In this document: positions 1-9,458 of the stretch, in pieces
Layout of the letters: each line of letters begins with the position of its first letter
Numbering within the stretch: position 1 is the stretch's first letter
Source of the DNA: Bin16 sp965206315
Lineage (GTDB): Bacteria > Chloroflexota > Dehalococcoidia > Lucifugimonadales > Australimonadaceae
NCBI GenBank assembly: GCA_965206315.1
Contig: OZ242210.1
Coordinates: 2,294,001-2,358,000 of the forward strand
DNA: 64,000 nt
Reading direction: 5' to 3'
Translations under genes and position numbers: made by a program
Notes under the pieces: model-generated
The model's input: only the letters and a program-made list of their open reading frames with translations
Database searches by the model: none
Told to the model about the DNA's origin: nothing

Positions 1-218
1 TCGCCGGCCTGCGCAACATCGTGGGCGGCGAGGTCACGGAGTACACGCGGCTCATGGCGGAGTCGCGCGAGCAGGCCATCATGCGGATGGTGGAACAGGC
101 GGAGTCCATGGGCGCGAACGCCATCGTCGGGATGCGGTTCGTCACGTCCATGGTGATGCAGGGCGCGTCGGAGCTGCTGGCGTATGGCACCGCGGTCGTC
201 GTGGAGGACGAAGGGTAG
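1..218 (+). CDS. YbjQ/UPF0145 family protein (5' end outside window)
   Basis: The C-terminal ~72 residues of a YbjQ-type protein enter from the left edge in frame from base 3. The visible part has the family pattern: G-G-E-V-T-E-Y, then an R..A..R helix, then M-G-A-N-A-I-V-G-M-R-F and a closing G-T-A-V-V-V strand. The family (about 100 residues, pentameric, sometimes called heavy-metal-binding) has no settled function. It ends three bases before the stop of the convergent sufU, so there is no room for a terminator between them. The start codon is not in the window. Confidence 0.8.
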   Translation, partial: AGLRNIVGGEVTEYTRLMAESREQAIMRMVEQAESMGANAIVGMRFVTSMVMQGASELLAYGTAVVVEDEG

Positions 219-221
219 GGC

Positions 222-683
222 TCAGCCTGCCTGCGCCTTGCGGTAGTCGGCGATGGCGTCCTGGAGGGTCGTCCAGCCGAGCAGGGCGCACTTGATGCGG
301 ATGGGGAACTCGCGCACGCCCTGGAGCGCCATGATGTCGCCGAGCGCGTCCTCTTCCTCTTCGGTGAGCTCGTCGCCCTGCATGATGCCCTTGAACGTCT
401 GCACGAGCGCTTCCGCCTCCTCGATCGTATGGCCGCAGAGGTGGGTCGTGAGCATCGACGCCGACGCCTGGCTGATCGAGCAGCCCTCGCCTTCGAAGCC
501 GGTCCCGCTGATGCGCCCGTCGCTGTCGAGGCTGACGGTCAATATCACCTGGTCGCCGCAGAACGGGTTGAATCCCGTCGACTGCAGGTCCGGCTCGAGG
601 ATCAGGCCCTGGTTCCTCGGGCGTCTGTAGTGGTCCAGGATGATGTCCTTGTAGAGGTCATCGAGCCTGTCGGGCATCTGCAT
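222..683 (-). CDS. sufU: SufU Fe-S scaffold / sulfur-transfer protein
   Basis: 153 residues, the usual SufU length. The three Cys ligands are visible in N-P-F-C-G-D (about residue 42), G-E-G-C-S-I-S (about 67) and R-I-K-C-A-L-L (about 131), with the Asp after the first Cys (C-G-D) that completes the zinc site in SufU. In Gram-positive and Chloroflexota-type SUF systems it accepts persulfide sulfur from SufS and passes it to SufBCD. It is the last gene of the suf operon; its start lies 26 bases inside the end of sufS, which suggests translational coupling. A second ATG two codons later is also possible. Confidence 0.93.
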   Translation of the reverse strand: MQMPDRLDDLYKDIILDHYRRPRNQGLILEPDLQSTGFNPFCGDQVILTVSLDSDGRISGTGFEGEGCSISQASASMLTTHLCGHTIEEAEALVQTFKGIMQGDELTEEEEDALGDIMALQGVREFPIRIKCALLGWTTLQDAIADYRKAQAG

Positions 684-1908
684 CGCCGAAATACTCCATC
701 GTCTGCCTGAGCGCGGAGATGAGCACGTCCACCTCCTGCTCCGTATTGTAGAGGTAGAAGCTCGCCCGCGCGGTCGCCGGGACGTGCAGTTTGCTGCGGA
801 CGAGCGGCATCGCGCAGTGATGCCCGGCGCGTATCGCGACGCCGAAGCTGTCCAGCACCTGGCTGATGTCGTGCGGGTGGATGCCGCTCATGTAGAACGA
901 GACGACGCCGCCGCGCACCGAGAGGTCGGTCGGGCCGTACGTCTCCACGTCCTCGAGTTCCCGGAATCGTTCGAGCGCGTAGCCGGTGAGCGCTATCTCG
1001 TGCTCGCGGACCTGCTCCATGCCGAGAGCGCTCAGGTAGTCGACCGCCGCGCCGAGCGCGATGGCGTCCGCGATGTTCGGCGTGCCCGCCTCGAACTTCA
1101 TCGGCGGGCGGTTCCACGTCGCGCTCTCGTACGTCACCTCCAGCACCATCTCGCCGCCGCGCAGGAACGGCTCGACCTCGTCCATGACGTCCGGTGAGAT
1201 ATAGAGCCCGCCGATGCCGGTGGGCCCTGCCATCTTGTGGCCGGAGAACGCCATGAAGTCGCAGCCCATCTCCTGCACGTCCACGGGCATGTGCGGGACG
1301 CTCTGCGCGGCGTCGACGAGTACGCGCGCGCCCACGCGATGCGCTGCCTCCGTTATCTCCTGCACCGGTGTGATGGTGCCGAGCACGTTGGACATGTGCG
1401 TGAGCGCCACGAGCCTCGTGTTGGGGCTCAGCAGTTCATCGAGGTCGGAGAGGTCGAGCGTGTAGTCCGCGCCGACGGCCATCAGTCGCAGCTCAGCGTC
1501 GTTCGTTTGTGCGACGTGCTGCCACGGCACGAGGTTGGAGTGGTGCTCCATCTCCGTTGTGACGATGCGGTCGCCCGCGCCGACGCGCTTCGCAGCCCAC
1601 GTGTGCGCGATGAGGTTGATCGCCTCCGTCGTGTTCCGCACGAAGACGACGTTCTCCGGAGAAGGCGCGTTGATGAACGCGGCGACCTTCTCGCGCGCCT
1701 CCTCGTAGGCCACGGTCGCTTCCATCGCGAGGGTGTGCGCGCCGCGGTGCACGTTCGCGTTGTACTGCTCGTAGTAGTCGACGAGCGCGGCGATGACGGA
1801 CGCGGGCTTCTGCGACGTGGCCGCGTTGTCCAGGTAGACCAGCGGCACGTTGTTGACCATGCGGTTGAGGATGGGGAAGTCCTTTCGCACCTGCGCGATG
1901 TCGTACAT
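658..1908 (-). CDS. sufS: SufS group II cysteine desulfurase
   Basis: PLP-dependent class V aminotransferase-fold enzyme that removes sulfur from cysteine for Fe-S cluster assembly. Seen in sequence: Y-L-D-N-A-A-T-S near the N terminus, the PLP lysine in S-G-H-K-M-A-G-P (about residue 228) and the persulfide Cys in R-A-G-H-H-C-A-M-P-L (about 370), the SufS/type II form. The chosen ATG gives 416 residues, starts M-Y-D-I-A-Q-V, has a GGGAG motif about 8 bases upstream and overlaps the sufD stop as TGATG. A start seven codons further upstream (1929) is open but less likely. Confidence 0.95.
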   Translation of the reverse strand: MYDIAQVRKDFPILNRMVNNVPLVYLDNAATSQKPASVIAALVDYYEQYNANVHRGAHTLAMEATVAYEEAREKVAAFINAPSPENVVFVRNTTEAINLIAHTWAAKRVGAGDRIVTTEMEHHSNLVPWQHVAQTNDAELRLMAVGADYTLDLSDLDELLSPNTRLVALTHMSNVLGTITPVQEITEAAHRVGARVLVDAAQSVPHMPVDVQEMGCDFMAFSGHKMAGPTGIGGLYISPDVMDEVEPFLRGGEMVLEVTYESATWNRPPMKFEAGTPNIADAIALGAAVDYLSALGMEQVREHEIALTGYALERFRELEDVETYGPTDLSVRGGVVSFYMSGIHPHDISQVLDSFGVAIRAGHHCAMPLVRSKLHVPATARASFYLYNTEQEVDVLISALRQTMEYFGDADARQAR

Positions 1909-3272
1909 CACTGGCTCCCGCTCAGGCACTCAGCGACGGCCTGCTCGACGTGCTGCCGCACCGCGCCGTCCTCTATCGCGTCCAGCACCTCGCTCACGAA
2001 CCCGTGCACCAGCAGGTTGCGCGCCACGTCCTCGCCGATGCCGCGGCTCTTCAGGTAGAAGAGCGCGTCCGCGTCCAGTTGGCCGACGGCTGCGCCGTGC
2101 GTACAGGTGACGTCGTCCGCGTATATCTCCAGCTTCGGCTGCGTGTCCACCTCGGCGTCGGAGGAGAGGAGCAGGTTCTTGTTCACCTGGTGCGCCACGG
2201 TCTGCTGCGAGTCCGGCCTGACGAGCACGCCCCCGGCGAACACACCGTGCGATGCATCGTCGAGTATGCCCTTGTAGACCTCGTTGGACGACGCCCCGGG
2301 CGAGGCATGGTCTATGAACGTCTGGTTGTCCACGTGACGCTCGCCCGCGCCGTAGTACAGCCCGTTGAGGTCGACGCTCGCGCCGGACGCGCCGAGCAGC
2401 GTGGCGGTCTCGCGGCGAACGAGCCGACCGCCGAGGTCGACGGCAACGGACGAGACGCGGCTGTCGCGCGCCTGCTCCATGCGCGTCGTCGCGATGTGGA
2501 ACGCGTCGCTGCTCTCGCGCTGAAGCGTACAGAGGCGGAGGTTCGCGCCGGGGGCGGTGACGACCTCCGTGAGCGCGTTCGTGAGATACGTGCCGCCGTC
2601 CAGGCTGTGGAAGCTCTGGAGGACGGTGGCGCTGCTGTCTGCGCCCGCCGCGATGAGCACGCGCGGGTGCGTGACGACGGCCTGCGCGCCGGTGGAGATG
2701 AAGAGCAGGTAGATCGGCTCCGGCACGAACGTGCCGTCCGGTATCTGCACGAACGCGCCGTCGCGCAGGAACGCCGTGTTGAGCGCGGTGAACGCGTTGC
2801 CCGACGCGGGGGCGAGCCGCCCCAGGTGCTCGCGCACGAGCGGAACGCGGTACTCGATGGCATCCGCGAGCCGCCCCACGACCGGGCCGTCGCCGTGGCG
2901 TCCGAGCACGTCGCTGTGCAACCCGGCCTCGCTGACGGGCTCGGTGGAGAGCCCCGGCTCGTAGTGGCCGTCCACGAACACGAGTTGATGGACGCGCGGG
3001 CAGGGGAGCTCGTACGCGTGGTAGTCGATGCCTGCGCTTGCGTCCGGCGCGTGCTCCGCGAGCGTGAACGCCGCGTCGGCTATCGGGCGGACGTTGGTGT
3101 ACTTCCACGGCTCGTTGCCCCTGCGGGCGGTCGGGAAGCCGAGGCGTTCGAAGTCGCCGAACGCGCTCCTGCGAACATCGCGCAGCCACGCCGGGCTGAT
3201 CTCCGCGCCGTTGTGCTCGAAGCGGTGGAACTGCTCGGACCAGGATGCGGTTGCGGTTGCGTGCTGGGTCAT
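1908..3272 (-). CDS. sufD: SufD, Fe-S assembly complex subunit
   Basis: 454 residues with the SufB/SufD beta-helix core in the C-terminal half: the stretch from about residue 200 onward carries repeated beta-strand periodicity and the family-typical G-I-L-D-D-A-S-H-G-V-F, Q-P-K-L-E-I-Y-A-D-D-V-T-C-T-H-G-A and F-Y-L-K-S-R-G-I segments. SufD pairs with SufB and the SufC ATPase in the SufBC2D scaffold. It starts 7 bases after sufC and its stop overlaps the sufS start, so the genes are tightly coupled. The N-terminal region is more variable, as in the family. Confidence 0.94.
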   Translation of the reverse strand: MTQHATATASWSEQFHRFEHNGAEISPAWLRDVRRSAFGDFERLGFPTARRGNEPWKYTNVRPIADAAFTLAEHAPDASAGIDYHAYELPCPRVHQLVFVDGHYEPGLSTEPVSEAGLHSDVLGRHGDGPVVGRLADAIEYRVPLVREHLGRLAPASGNAFTALNTAFLRDGAFVQIPDGTFVPEPIYLLFISTGAQAVVTHPRVLIAAGADSSATVLQSFHSLDGGTYLTNALTEVVTAPGANLRLCTLQRESSDAFHIATTRMEQARDSRVSSVAVDLGGRLVRRETATLLGASGASVDLNGLYYGAGERHVDNQTFIDHASPGASSNEVYKGILDDASHGVFAGGVLVRPDSQQTVAHQVNKNLLLSSDAEVDTQPKLEIYADDVTCTHGAAVGQLDADALFYLKSRGIGEDVARNLLVHGFVSEVLDAIEDGAVRQHVEQAVAECLSGSQ

Positions 3273-3279
3273 CGGAGCG

Positions 3280-4031
3280 TCAGACGCCTGCTCCGGCCTC
3301 GAGCCAGTCGTAGCCGCGCTCCTCGATCTCCTTCGCGAGCGCCCTGCCGCCGGAGCGCGCGATGCGGCCGTCGATGAGCACGTGAACGTGGTCCGGTTCG
3401 AGATAGGAGAGGACGCGGTCGTAGTGAGTGACGAGGATGGTGGACGTGCCGGGGACGCTGAGGTCCGTGATGCCGCGCGCGACCTCGCGGAGCGCGTCCA
3501 CGTCCAGCCCGGAGTCGATCTCGTCCAGGATGCGCAGGCGCGGCTCCAGCACCGCCATCTGCAGCACCTCGTTCCGCTTCTTCTCGCCGCCGGAGAAGCC
3601 CTCGTTGACCGCGCGCTTGGTCATCGCCGGTTCCATCTCGACGGCCTTCGCCTTGCTGCGGATGAGCCGGTCGAACTTCAGCGGGTCCAACTGCTCCTCG
3701 CCCGCGTTCTTGCGCAGTTCGTTGTAGCCCGCGCGGAGGAAGTGGTCCATCCGCACGCCCGGTATCTCCACCGGGTGCTGGAACGAGAGGAACAGCCCCC
3801 TGCGGGCGCGCTCCTCGGCGGGCAGGGTGAGCAGGTCATCGCCGTCGAACGTGACGCTGCCCGCGGTCACCTCGTAGCCCGGACGCCCTGCCAGCACGTA
3901 GGCGAGCGTGCTCTTGCCGGAGCCGTTCGGCCCCATGATGGCGTGCGTCTGGTCGACGCTGACACTCAGGTCGACGCCCTTCAGTATCTCGACGCCGTTC
4001 ACTTCGGCGTGCAACCCTCGTACTTCCAGCA

Positions 4032-4032
<1 letters not shown>
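3280..4032 (-). CDS. sufC: SufC, ABC-type ATPase of Fe-S assembly
   Basis: 250-residue soluble ABC ATPase. Walker A is G-P-N-G-S-G-K-S-T (about residues 35-43), the ABC signature is F-S-G-G-E-K-K-R, Walker B ends L-R-I-L-D-E-I-D-S-G-L-D, and the switch His is in I-L-V-T-H-Y. The S-G-G-E-K-K-R-N form and D-E-I-D-S-G-L-D (rather than D-E-P) are typical of SufC. It drives conformational change in SufB-SufD during cluster assembly. Its ATG overlaps the sufB stop (TGATG). Confidence 0.96.
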
Positions 4033-5483
<1,451 letters not shown>

Positions 5484-5505
5484 TTCCTGTGCTTGGGATT
5501 CCTGC

Positions 5506-5534
5506 CTATTGTTGACCTCAGTGGTCAACAATAG
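5506..5534. promoter_or_regulatory. Perfect palindrome upstream of sufB, probable operator
   Basis: Two perfect 12-bp arms (CTATTGTTGACC and its reverse complement) surround a 5-base spacer, ending 22 bases before the preferred sufB start. The position suggests the operator of a suf-operon repressor. SufR-type and Rrf2-type (IscR-like) regulators are the known candidates for such a site; no regulator gene is in this window, so which one binds is unknown. A -35/-10 pair cannot be assigned with confidence, though TTGACC lies inside the palindrome. Confidence 0.7.
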
Positions 5535-5572
5535 CCTATGGTCGCGACCCTCTCCTGTCAAGGACGGCACGC

Positions 5573-6511
5573 TCATGCATCCCGATTAAGGTACGCCTCC
5601 AAAGCCTCCCGCGAGGTATGCCGGTACACGTACCCTGTCTCCCTTCCCAGCTTCCCCGTATTCACCGTCCACGGCCACCGGATGAAGCCCAGCCCGGCCG
5701 ATGGAGAGTCGCTCTGCAGGTGGGTGCGCCACGCCAGCTCCGCCAGCGCGGAGGCGAGCGGGCCCGGGAGACGGACCAATCGCTTCCCCGCAAGCGACAC
5801 GGCCTCTCCCCAGCGCACGCTGCCGGCCCCCGCGACGTTGTAAACGCCCGGATGCCACTGCGTTGTGAACCGCAGGAGCAATTCCGTGAGGTCGTCCTCG
5901 TGGACGAACTGCATCTGCGGGTCGTTGCCCCGGACCCCGATGAGCAGCGGCTTGTCCAGCGCGGCGGTGATGAAGTTGGCTGCGTTCGGTCCCATCACGA
6001 CGCAGCCTCGCAGGATGGAGACGCACGCCTCAGGGTGCTCTTCAGCGAACGTTCGGAAGAGCGCCTCGCACGCCGCCTTGTCCTCGGCGTAGGCGAAACC
6101 CTTCGGCGGGCGCAGCGGCGCGTCCTCGGTCAGCGCGGGCGGATTGTCGCGGCGCGGACCGTAGACGGTCGCGCTCGACATGAGAACGATGCGTCCTACG
6201 CCCGCGTTCGCGCATGCCCGCAGCACGTTCCCGGCGCCACCGACGTTGATCCGCCTGCCCTCCGCGCGCTTGCGGAGCTGCCGCAGCACGAACGCCAGGT
6301 GCACGACCGCCTCCGCCCCTGCGAACGCGTCGTCGAGCGGCTCGGTCATGTCCTGCTGGACGTGGGTGTAGCGCTCGTCCTCTATCGTCGAGGGAAGTAG
6401 GTCCACGCCGACGATACGCTCGATGCCCCGCGTTTCGAGCAGGCGCCGCACGAGGCGCGTGCCGATGTAGCCTGACGCGCCGGTGACAGCCACGGCGCGC
6501 GGCGCGCTCAC
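5573..6511 (-). CDS. NAD-dependent epimerase/dehydratase (extended SDR)
   Basis: 312 residues. An N-terminal Rossmann motif T-G-A-S-G-Y-I-G-T-R, an acidic residue after the second strand (V-G-V-D-L-L), and a Y-x-x-x-K-like Y-A-E-D-K preceded by a S-S-A-T-V-Y-G-P motif identify an extended SDR of the NAD-dependent epimerase/dehydratase type. The substrate (nucleotide-sugar or other) cannot be read. The start is GTG, overlapping the TGA of the upstream gene as GTGA. Its own stop overlaps a possible ATG of a longer sufB, so it could be co-transcribed with suf, although the palindrome suggests sufB has its own promoter. Confidence 0.85.
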   Translation of the reverse strand: MSAPRAVAVTGASGYIGTRLVRRLLETRGIERIVGVDLLPSTIEDERYTHVQQDMTEPLDDAFAGAEAVVHLAFVLRQLRKRAEGRRINVGGAGNVLRACANAGVGRIVLMSSATVYGPRRDNPPALTEDAPLRPPKGFAYAEDKAACEALFRTFAEEHPEACVSILRGCVVMGPNAANFITAALDKPLLIGVRGNDPQMQFVHEDDLTELLLRFTTQWHPGVYNVAGAGSVRWGEAVSLAGKRLVRLPGPLASALAELAWRTHLQSDSPSAGLGFIRWPWTVNTGKLGRETGYVYRHTSREALEAYLNRDA

Positions 6512-6891
6512 CCTGCACCGCGCTCCGTCGCGGCAGCCTCGTCGGAGAAGTCGAAGCCCAACTCCCCGAGCCCCGCGACCTCGAACCCCAGACCTACCTT
6601 GTGCGGCCCCGGCGCGACTGCCCCGCCGCGGTAGGAGATGGTCGTCGTCTTGTTCATCGCGAGTGTGAACGGCACGCTCTCGGACACCGCGTCGAAGGCG
6701 GTCTCCTCACCGTCGATCTCGAACGTGGACGCCGCCAGGTCCAGCGGCTCGCCGTCCAGCGTCAGCGGGAGCATCCGTTTCGCGTAGCCGGAGCCCAGCT
6801 TGTTCTGCAACTGGAACGTGAAGCCGTCAGCCGTCGCGGTGAGGCTGCCCTTCACGTACAGCCTGCGGAGCAGGAACGGGGGGACCTTCAT
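6508..6891 (-). CDS. Conserved-looking protein of unknown function
   Basis: 127 residues, not recognised. Begins M-K-V-P-P-F-L-L-R-R-L-Y-V-K-G-S-L and is rich in alternating beta-strand patterns with few Lys; no signal peptide or membrane segment. The chosen ATG has GGAGAGCGC directly upstream. The 3' end overlaps the epimerase start as GTGA, so the two are probably translated together. The gene upstream was apparently once joined to it the same way and has been pushed off by a repeat insertion (see 6888-6977). Confidence 0.75.
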   Translation of the reverse strand: MKVPPFLLRRLYVKGSLTATADGFTFQLQNKLGSGYAKRMLPLTLDGEPLDLAASTFEIDGEETAFDAVSESVPFTLAMNKTTTISYRGGAVAPGPHKVGLGFEVAGLGELGFDFSDEAAATERGAG

Positions 6892-6977
6892 GCGCTCTCC
6901 GTCTGATCCCTTCCCCCTTGACGGGGGAAGGTCAGGATGGAGGTGACAGGCTCGCTGTGCGCCATCATGCGCTCTCC
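6888..6977. repeat. Family-D repeat flanked by an exact 13-bp direct repeat
   Basis: TCATGCGCTCTCC occurs at 6888-6900 and again at 6965-6977. Between them are 64 bases holding a copy of repeat family D (about 6907-6945: a hairpin of CCTTCCCCCTTG type followed by GGTCAGGATGGAGGTG). On the minus strand each 13-bp copy reads GGAGAGCGCATGA. The right copy contains the aldolase stop and the left copy the next gene's ribosome-binding site and start. This looks like a target-site duplication at a former ATGA gene junction. Confidence 0.75.
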
Positions 6978-7633
6978 ACTCTGCGGCTCATGCGGAACAG
7001 CGTCGTTTCAGTAGCGATAGCTTCGTCCGGCAGGGGCTTGGGTGTGCCGAGCGTCTTCGCCGCCGCGTAGATATGTGCGATGTGCTCTGCCAGCTGGCAG
7101 ACGTGCAGTGCCTCCGCGAGACTGCTTCCGACGCCCACCAGACCGTGGTTGCGGATCAGCGCCGCGTTCCGCTCGCCGAGCGCCGCGACGACAGCGTCGC
7201 CCAACTCCTCCGTCGCGGGGAACGCGTAGTCGGTCACCTGGATGCTGTCGCCCAGGACGATGACCATCTCGTCGATCAGCGGCGGGAGCGGCTCGCCCGC
7301 GACGGCAAGCGCGCTCGCGTAGACGGAGTGCGTGTGCATCACGGCGCGCACGTCCGGACGGGCGCGGTAGATTGCGACGTGCATCAGCATCTCGGTGGAC
7401 GGCAGCCCGTCTCCCTCGACGGCGTCGCCCTCGAAATCGGTGACGACGACCTCGTCGAGGCCCATCGTCTCGTAGTGCTTGCCCGCCGTCGTAATGGCGA
7501 GCAGCTCCTCGCCTCTGACGCGCGCGCTCACGTTGCCGGACGACCCCACGACGAGCCCGCTGCGGTGCATCGCCCGCGCGCTCTCAACCACCTCGAGACG
7601 CAACTGCTCGTATGTCGTTCCGTTCGTCGTCAT
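6965..7633 (-). CDS. Class II aldolase/adducin family protein
   Basis: 222 residues. Class II aldolase fold: early S-G-L-V-V-G-S-S-G-N-V-S-A-R, a phosphate-binding-like T-T-A-G, an acidic S-T-E-M, the metal-binding H-T-H in M-H-T-H-S-V-Y-A, and a third His in I-R-N-H-G-L-V. These are the metal and catalytic elements of fuculose/ribulose-phosphate aldolases and relatives. The ATG at 7633 is chosen because the frame stays open far upstream through repeat DNA and a neighbouring gene's antisense. An FGGY kinase lies just upstream on the same strand, which fits sugar phosphorylation followed by aldol cleavage, though that link is inference. Confidence 0.87.
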   Translation of the reverse strand: MTTNGTTYEQLRLEVVESARAMHRSGLVVGSSGNVSARVRGEELLAITTAGKHYETMGLDEVVVTDFEGDAVEGDGLPSTEMLMHVAIYRARPDVRAVMHTHSVYASALAVAGEPLPPLIDEMVIVLGDSIQVTDYAFPATEELGDAVVAALGERNAALIRNHGLVGVGSSLAEALHVCQLAEHIAHIYAAAKTLGTPKPLPDEAIATETTLFRMSRRVESA

Positions 7634-7680
7634 CGCTGGTAAAGCATAGCAGCGGCCGGCGCAGGCAGGGTAGCGCCTCC

Positions 7681-7763
7681 GTCGTTCCTGCGCAGGCAGG
7701 AACCTCACATCCCACCTCTCCTGAGGGAGAGGTAGACGCGCTTGCGCGGCGGGTGAGGGCCCT
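7681..7763. repeat. Adjacent family-B and family-A repeats
   Basis: Family B (GTCGTTCCTGCGCAGGCAGG, a short palindrome) at 7681-7706 is followed by family A at about 7712-7761: a CCACCTCTCC/GGGAGAGGT hairpin, a second GCG-rich hairpin and a GGCGGGTGAGGG tail. Together with the 105-bp element they fill the gap between the aldolase and kinase genes; no gene is seen there. Confidence 0.85.
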
Positions 7764-7788
7764 CGTGGTGGTGTGGACGTGGGGTGCT

Positions 7789-7893
7789 TGTCATGTTGAG
7801 CGGAGCCGCAGGCGGAGTCGAAACATCTCTCAGGGGACGTCTGCGTGGGGGTGGGGTAACCCGAGAGATTCCTCGGCTCCGCTCGGAATGACA
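7789..7893. mobile_element. 105-bp imperfect palindromic element (copy 1)
   Basis: Starts TGTCATGTTGAGCGGAGCC and ends with the near reverse complement GGCTCCGCTCGGAATGACA, with inner arms containing ATCTCTC and GAGAGAT. The same structure at the same length recurs at 59364-59468. Half-copies are present near 23221, 33831, 38896, 41383 and 54415. It looks like a non-coding miniature element, possibly moved in trans; no transposase or RAYT-like gene is in the window and no target duplication is obvious here. Confidence 0.7.
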
Positions 7894-7902
7894 ATGGGGC
7901 CC

Positions 7903-9384
7903 CTACAGCTCCTCCGTGAGCGCGTCCAGCCGGTCGCGGATGCGCAGCCAGCGCTCGTACGACTCCCCGCATTCCCGAGAGCGCGGGCCGGGCTCGACGC
8001 TCGCGCCGTTCGTGGCGAGGTCGGCGCAGCGCGACGCGAGCTCGCGGGTAGGCGTCGTCGCCAGCGACGCTGCGCCGGTGGCGGTCGCGTTGCGGTGCAC
8101 GCGCACCGCCTCGCCCAGCACGTCGGCCAGCAGCTGTGGGAAGACGGCGCTCTCCGCCATCCCGCCGGAGAGTGCGAATGTCCCCGGCTCCGTCCCCGCA
8201 ACGCTGCGCGCAAGCGACAGGCTCTCCCGGATGGCGAACGCGGCATTCTCGAACGCGGCGCGTGCGACGTCGGCGCTGTCGAGTCCCCCGTGTGTGATCG
8301 GGGCGGGCATGAGCACGCCGCCCATGGTCATGCCGGGATCGGAGAGGTCGATGGCGCGCGGGCCGAGGAACGCGGTCACGGGGCGTCCGCTGTCGAAGGC
8401 TGACTGCGCCAGCGCGTCGAACCGTGCGAGCGATGCGCGGGGCGCGAGCAGCCGCCGGATCGCGTCCAGCGTTCGCCCGGTCTCGCCGGGGTTCGCTTCC
8501 ACGGTCCACCTGCCGCCCGTGCCGTGCGGCGACGTCCACGTCCGTGCCTGCGGATCGAACGTGGGCGACCGCGTTGTCACCTGCACCGGCGCGCTCCATC
8601 CGGCGGCGCAGGCAGCCGTGCCGTCCGTCGCTGCGCCGCAGCCGACCGCTGCGGCGTGCGAGTCCGGCCCCGTGAGGTGGATCGGCGTCGTACGCGGGAG
8701 TCCGGTCGCCTCTGCCGCCTCCGCGGCCAGCCGTCCAACGGGCGTTTCCGGTGGTGTTACGTCCGGCAGCAGTTCGAGCGGCACGCCGAGCCGTTCCAGC
8801 AACGCCCCGGCGGGCTCGCCGGACGCCACGTCCAGCAGCCCCGACTCCGCGAGTCCCAGCTTCGTCTCGGAGAGCGTTCCCGTGATCTGCAGCGCGGCCC
8901 AGGCGTCGAGGCCAGCCGTTTTCACGATGCGCCGCGCCGTGCGTGGCCGGTTTTCGCGCCACCACGCGTACTTGGCCGGTGCGAACAGCATGGAGGGCAG
9001 ATGGCCTGTCGTCCGGTAGATAAGCTGTCCATGGGTGTCGTCCATCGCGCCACCCTGAAAGACGGCGCGAGTGTCGGCGTTCGCGCCTGCGCTCAGCGTT
9101 GCGAGGTCCGCGTCGAAAAAGCACGTCGCGAGCCGCTGCGCCGTCACGGCGACTGCGGCAACGTTGCGCGGCCCCGCGGCCTGTACGCCCTGCGCCAGCA
9201 CGCGCAGCAGCCGCTCCCGGAGCAGTCGCGGGTTGTAGGCGTGCGCCAGCGCTCCGGCGCGGTCGTTCGTGACGGGGTAGGGGGCACGCGCGGCCTCCAC
9301 CGGCGGACCGCCGCCTTCGAGCGGCACGAGCGCGCACCGCAGGCGGCTGCTGCCGAGGTCGAGCACGAGTACCACGCGCGCCAT
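7903..9384 (-). CDS. FGGY-family carbohydrate kinase
   Basis: About 493 residues, normal for FGGY sugar kinases. N-terminal phosphate loop V-L-D-L-G-S-S-R-L-R, a central T-G-P-D-S-H-A-A-A-V-G-C-G-A and the C-terminal nucleotide-binding A-L-S-G-G-M-A-E-S. The ATG at 9384 (M-A-R-V-V-L-V-L-D) fits the family N terminus better than the ATG 17 codons upstream. Substrate not readable; xylulose- or rhamnulose-type kinases share these motifs. Same strand as the class II aldolase, with about 270 bases of repeats between them. Confidence 0.88.
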   Translation of the reverse strand: MARVVLVLDLGSSRLRCALVPLEGGGPPVEAARAPYPVTNDRAGALAHAYNPRLLRERLLRVLAQGVQAAGPRNVAAVAVTAQRLATCFFDADLATLSAGANADTRAVFQGGAMDDTHGQLIYRTTGHLPSMLFAPAKYAWWRENRPRTARRIVKTAGLDAWAALQITGTLSETKLGLAESGLLDVASGEPAGALLERLGVPLELLPDVTPPETPVGRLAAEAAEATGLPRTTPIHLTGPDSHAAAVGCGAATDGTAACAAGWSAPVQVTTRSPTFDPQARTWTSPHGTGGRWTVEANPGETGRTLDAIRRLLAPRASLARFDALAQSAFDSGRPVTAFLGPRAIDLSDPGMTMGGVLMPAPITHGGLDSADVARAAFENAAFAIRESLSLARSVAGTEPGTFALSGGMAESAVFPQLLADVLGEAVRVHRNATATGAASLATTPTRELASRCADLATNGASVEPGPRSRECGESYERWLRIRDRLDALTEEL

Positions 9385-9458
9385 AACGCGCGGAAGCCTA
9401 CCATCCGCCCGCTCCTGCCGCATTGACCGCCGCACGCCGGTTCCGGTAGAAAGACGCC

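Noticed and set aside
1950..3377. 475-codon plus-strand frame opposite sufD
   Set aside because: Antisense shadow of a well-supported suf gene; no recognisable domain.
5484..5576. 31-codon N-terminal extension of SufB
   Set aside because: It reads through the perfect palindrome and is not seen in the SufB family; the internal ATG gives a normal length.
6965..9337. Very long minus-strand open frame joining the aldolase to a long Arg/Gly-rich upstream region
   Set aside because: The first two thirds are a shadow frame of the FGGY kinase gene and repeat DNA with Arg-rich composition; only the last 222 codons show aldolase motifs.
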